Assembly (NCBI RefSeq): GCF_002078875.1
Contig: NC_034421.1
Coordinates: 5,928,499 to 5,992,498, forward strand
Source of the DNA: Numida meleagris
Taxonomy: Eukaryota > Chordata > Aves > Galliformes > Numididae
Reading direction: 5' to 3'
DNA: 64,000 bases
Shown here piece by piece: positions 59,645-64,000 of this stretch (the first letter of the stretch is position 1; every line of letters begins with the position of its first letter). The position numbers and the translations under genes are program-made. The notes under the pieces are model-generated. The model searched no databases, had not been told where the DNA came from, and worked only from the letters and a program-made list of their open reading frames with translations.

Positions 59645-62600
59645 CTTCACAGGGTTGCCACTTGGCAGCGTCGGGAGGCTGTGACTTCAGAATTCAGATT
59701 TGTGACTCAGCGGATCACAAAGTCTGTGATTTATTGCATTTCACTGCATTTTGCAAGTGTTTCGCATTTGTGGGTTACAAATCTGAGGAGCTGTCAGCTG
59801 AAAGGCAATTTTCGTGCATACTTCCATCCCATTACTGCTCCTCCATCACCTCTGCTGCTTCCTTCACTCTCAGAGAGAAGAACCAGAGTTCAAAGCCTGT
59901 GCTCAAGCCTCCCCACATATCTGCACACCCTCTTCTTCTTCCTTTTCTCCCCAGAATCACTGCTTTTCCATACACACAGAGTACAATGCTTTTCAGATTA
60001 CTTCTTCATGTTTAATCACTTGAAAGTCAACCCTTCCCTGCCTCCCCTTCTTCCTACGACATAGTTTGTCTTCTTACAGTTTTCATATCAGTGTCCAATT
60101 GCGCCTGCTCTCCTCTGCCTTGCCTTGTCTCTGCTTTCAGTTCTCCTTCTCTGCATATCCCTTCACCTTCCCAAGCAGGATCCACCTGCAGCACACTGTG
60201 ATACTTGCTTTCCTCTCACAGGCACAGTCCCTGATTTCAGGTTCCCCTGGATGGACACAAATCTCAGCCACCCTCCACTCTCACACACCACCAATCCTTC
60301 TTTCCCTTCTGTTTTTCACCACTGTTGTCCTCTGCAGGAGATATATTTACGCTGCCCCATGAGAGTTAGAACAAGATGGTCCTGCCTCTGAGAATGGACT
60401 GAGAGAGCTGCATCATCCAGAAGAGAAGTATGAACATGCATTTCTATTTTATTTTCCCACTCTGGCATTTATCAAATGTAAGCATGTATATGTGAATGCG
60501 GGAGGGGAGCAGTGCTGGGCGGGATGCTGGCAGCAAGAGGAATTCAGCAGCTTTCTTCCATGTGTCTCCCAAGTCTTGCTGTGGTTTCATCTCTGATTTT
60601 GCCACCAAAGCATGGCTTACATTTTGTAATAATCTCTAAAGAACAGGACTTCATGAGAGGGATTTCAGAAAGAACCAGCTTGCAAACTCAGCATGCCAAT
60701 TCTGTTTTATATAATTCTAACATTTGCTTGTAATTCTCATTTAAGACATTTTCACCAAAGCGCAGCCATTCAAAAATACATCTGAGTCTCATTTTCAAAA
60801 CACAAATCATATGAAAGATGACAATTCACACGAGTCAAGCCAAGCTAGTCACATTTGGCAGGACTGGCACCTCCTTAGCAACGCTTTGCCTCCTTGCTGG
60901 CCTGGCTGTCCTCATTTGGGGACAACTTTCTTTCCCTGGGTCCTGTTGGCCATCCCCAGCCCTGGCTGCATTCAGACTGCTTGCTGCCCATTTCTGCAGC
61001 AGAGGAGGAGAAGCTCCAGAGCTGCACGGAGCCATTATTGGGGTGAGATGCTCGCAGCAAGCCCTGCTGGCCCCCCATGTAGGGCTGGCATGTGCATCAG
61101 AGACATCTTCTTCCCACACCCCATTCACAGCTCAGTGTCTGCCTGTCCCCTCTGGGGGGTAATGCATTTCCAGGGTGCAAGGCAATGCTCTTCTACAGGG
61201 GTTGCAGCAGCTTCTATCCTGCAAAACTCAACTCATCAACTCCCATCCCAGCGCTGGAGCTCAGGGGTCATTCAAACACAGGTTGCAGTGAAACACCAAA
61301 ATGCTGCCAGGAATAAAAGTGCTTCTTTGGGAGGACAGCACAGTGCTTTCTTCCTACTGCAGTAACTAAGATTCATTTTCACTGGGTCCAAAATTTTATC
61401 TTATGCTGTGCTCCCCATTACATCCAAAGACAGGAAGTGGGCTTGGGTTGCCTCTCCCATGCCCCTATTTCCCCCTTTTCATACAAGAGCCTTTTCACTG
61501 AGGCTGAGCCACTGGGAAAATTGTGAGCTGCTTCTCAGCTCCGCAGCTCCACAGCACGGATGCTGGGATTGCGCTGCAGATGTTGCCTGCGCTGAATGTG
61601 CAAGGATACTGCATGGTGGTGTCACAGCTGGACATCCCATTAATAGGAACAATATTTGGTTTGAGCCATTTTAATTGAAACCACGGCTGTAGCAGCATGT
61701 ATTTTTTTCTGAATCATACGCAAACGTGTTCCTCTCGGCCCTCCCCGCCTCCTGCGTGATCGTTATTGCTCTAAGACATCTGGTTTCACAGTTCAACAAG
61801 CACAGGCGTATTTCCACCATGTAGTTCCTCGCTTGTTGACAGGGCAGAATTTTTTAATATGGGGTTACTATCATCCAGACTTCCTCCACCTCCTCATTTA
61901 TGTGACGGATACCTCTAAACAGTCCCCCAGCTCCTCCATCTTCAATCTGCTGGCCCAGTTTTATGAGCTCGCATACATGACACCTCGATGTCTGATTTCC
62001 CGCTCCCCTCCCCTCCCAGATGAAATCCAAACCCCAAACATGAACCGGACCTAATACTTTGTTTTTCCCTTTTGTTAAGGGCTGTTCCATAGAAACAAGG
62101 CCAGCAGCTTGGAGCCCATTCATTCTGCAAGTAATGTGCACGGGGGTGTATGGGCAGGATAAGCTCCCTGGAGCAGGGCTGTGGGACAACTGAGAGCAGA
62201 GCAGATCCAGAACCTCAATTTTCTTTCCCTATAGCCTCAAGTTTTATAGTTTGGGTACCTGTGTTCTTTGTGTCCTTCCTCCATGGAAGGGTCTCCAGCC
62301 ACACGTTAACCCCTCCAGCCCTGGAGGAAAGCATCATCCCCGCTCCAGAGATGGATGGCGAGGAGGTAACTTTCCCAGAAGTGACAGGAGGTACCAGCAG
62401 GAAGGGCACATGGCAGAGATGCAGTTATTTATAAAAATCAGTCAAGCAGATGAGAAAATTTTGCATTGGACTGGAGGGAGCCCAGTGGCAAAGCCCAGAC
62501 TGGAAACCACATTCCACACTCTCGGGCCATCACTTTGCCCAGCAGTGCAGCAGGCAAATGTCCCCTGACCATGCACGGCCATGGAGAGCTCTGAGCCTGG

Positions 62601-64000
62601 CTCAGAGAGGTGCACACTCACCACAATAATTGCACCTGCTGGCCCAAGGCGTGAACTGGCCCCTTTGGGTTTTTTTTAGACTTTATTGTGCACAAAACTC
62701 AAAAATAGAAGCAAAAATTATTGGGTAAGGTAAAAACAAATTTTACCTTTCGTTCTTGGTTTATTGGTTACTGGAAAATAAGTTTTACAAACTATCTCTT
62801 GCAAAGGACTTGTTTGCAGCTAGTTTATATAGTAGCTTTTGTTCACATAAAAATTTAGAAAGCTACTTTCCTCTTCTCCTTTCCCCCCCTCCAATACATA
62901 AGGGAGGTATTACAGTGTGAAATATATCTACCGCTAGCAGGGCTGTGTTGTGAAGCTAAAATGAACACAGTAAATTCTGAGAAGGAATTTGTTTAACCTA
63001 TAACCTTAAAGTAATAAGTGGAGTGCTAAATGTTTTGGCTCACACTGATATATTTTTATAACACTTGGCAAGGCAGCTAGGAGTCTGAAAGAAAAACTCG
63101 AGCACTGGAGACACAGCTCCTGCCTCTCTGTCTCGGGGAGGCTGAGCCTCAGCTGGGCACTGAGCCCCATCCTCACGCGGGCACCGAGAGCACACGTGGC
63201 ACCATGTGAGTATGAGTGGGGCTGCTGCATGAAACCAGCACGGCTCAGTCCACCCTGCTGTAAGCTGCATTCGTTTGCTTTTTGTAATTTAATTAACATC
63301 CCTCCGGAGGCTGTGCTGGAGATAGCGTGGGTCCTGTGGTCCTTGGGGCCCCGCTGCTCCCCGTTTCCCCATCTGCCACTGGGAATGAAAGTTCCCCTCC
63401 TCCCTGCAGCACGAAAACACGTTTTCCCAAAGATTTAAAGGGGATGCAATATGCAGGCCTGGTTTTCCTTCATTAACACCCGGCTGACATGGATTTCAAT
63501 AACGTCACTCCCTGCTCGTGCCACCGGCAGAGCCGCACTGGGGTGCCGAGCATTGCTGGGTTTCACAGCAAGCCCCCTCCTGCTCTGTGCTGGCCCCAGG
63601 GCAGAGGGCAACAGCCTGACCTCAGCTTCCCAAACCCACAGGGAGCTGCAGAGCAGGAGCTTTCATGACTGAGATGCAGAGCAATGTTTGGCCCATCGCC
63701 TGGCAGGGGGCCAGGGTACGGTCTGGCCCAAAGGCCTCCTGTATGCTTTGGTTGCGAAGCCACACACCACAGGTTAAAGCAAATCCTTCTTTCTTTCCAG
63801 ACAGCGTCACTCCTGTCACACCTCAGCCCAAGGTGATGTTTTTCCTGGGAGGAGACCAAGGCTCTGCGCTGGAGCTGGCGGTGCTGGAAGGGAACCGTGG
63901 ACACGAGGGATTCCAGCTCCCCAGTTCTGGGGGTGCAAGGCTGGGGAAGGAGGGGTTCAGGCTTGTTGAGGACCGCAAGCAGGCCAGATCCTGAGCAGGG
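59645..64000. other. non-coding stretch, nothing recognisable
   Basis: No gene is recognised. The part from 59820 to 60330 is pyrimidine-rich on the plus strand. Open frames reach 184 codons on the plus strand at 60811-61365, with no recognisable domain and with overlapping minus-strand frames. The interval 62660-63060 is A+T-rich. The last kilobase is richer in G+C, but I could not find an exon in it. Confidence 0.45.

Noticed and set aside
59693..59785. Inverted repeat TCAGATTTGTGAC / GTTACAAATCTGA
   Set aside because: Twelve of 13 positions pair, but with a loop of more than 60 bases such matches are expected by chance several times in a window this size.
59564..60064. 166-codon open frame on the plus strand
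   Set aside because: The second half simply translates a pyrimidine-rich stretch (Ser/Leu/Phe/Pro) and the frame begins in the degenerate repeat block.
60811..61365. 184-codon open frame on the plus strand
   Set aside because: Overlaps a 97-codon minus-strand frame and a 114-codon plus-strand frame, has scattered Cys/Pro/Ser and no domain, and has no splice or promoter context.

Overview
This window looks like vertebrate nuclear DNA from a bird, most likely a galliform such as chicken, turkey or quail. The main evidence is a set of CR1 LINE retrotransposon copies, almost all 5'-truncated. Several end in the CR1-type 3' tail of repeated 8-mers (ATTCTATG). CR1 is also the only dispersed repeat family I can recognise with confidence, which fits the low repeat load of bird genomes. 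Nothing looks bacterial or viral: there are no operons, no ribosome binding sites and no long tightly packed coding frames.

I could not identify any protein-coding gene, RNA gene or coding exon. The only recognisable protein homology is the C-terminal part of a CR1 reverse transcriptase at about 33.48-33.90 kb, and that element is dead. The other open frames have random-looking composition and overlap frames on the opposite strand. They are longest where the DNA is G+C-rich. The window is best read as intergenic DNA (a gene-poor tract) or the inside of a very long intron. I cannot tell these apart by eye.

Layout: 1-17.5 kb is plain non-coding DNA with a CpG-enriched patch near 2.1-2.56 kb, a candidate regulatory block near 6.1-6.4 kb, two small tandem repeats at 12.0-12.45 kb and a poly-T/poly-A fold-back near 14.0 kb. 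From 17.5 to 30 kb there is a (GTTT)n run, a possible LTR-like remnant, one CR1 3' tip, RFX-box-like sites near 21.7-22.2 kb and an E-box/GATA block near 26.4 kb. From 30 to 37 kb lies the densest structure: a CpG island at about 31.77-32.16 kb with no identifiable gene, and four CR1 pieces in both orientations. From 37 to 48 kb there is a hairpin at 41.63 kb, a CpG-bearing ORF-poor block at 42.1-42.56 kb, a 185-codon open frame at 43.3 kb, an old CR1 remnant at 44.4 kb and a CR1 3' end at 47.9 kb. From 48 to 64 kb there is one more CR1 3' end, homopolymer and pentamer runs, and a degenerate G/C-T-rich repetitive block at 59.2-59.6 kb.

I found no convincing undescribed biological system. The observations most worth testing are the CpG island without a gene, the E-box/GATA block, the 41.63 kb hairpin and the deeply diverged CR1 remnant.
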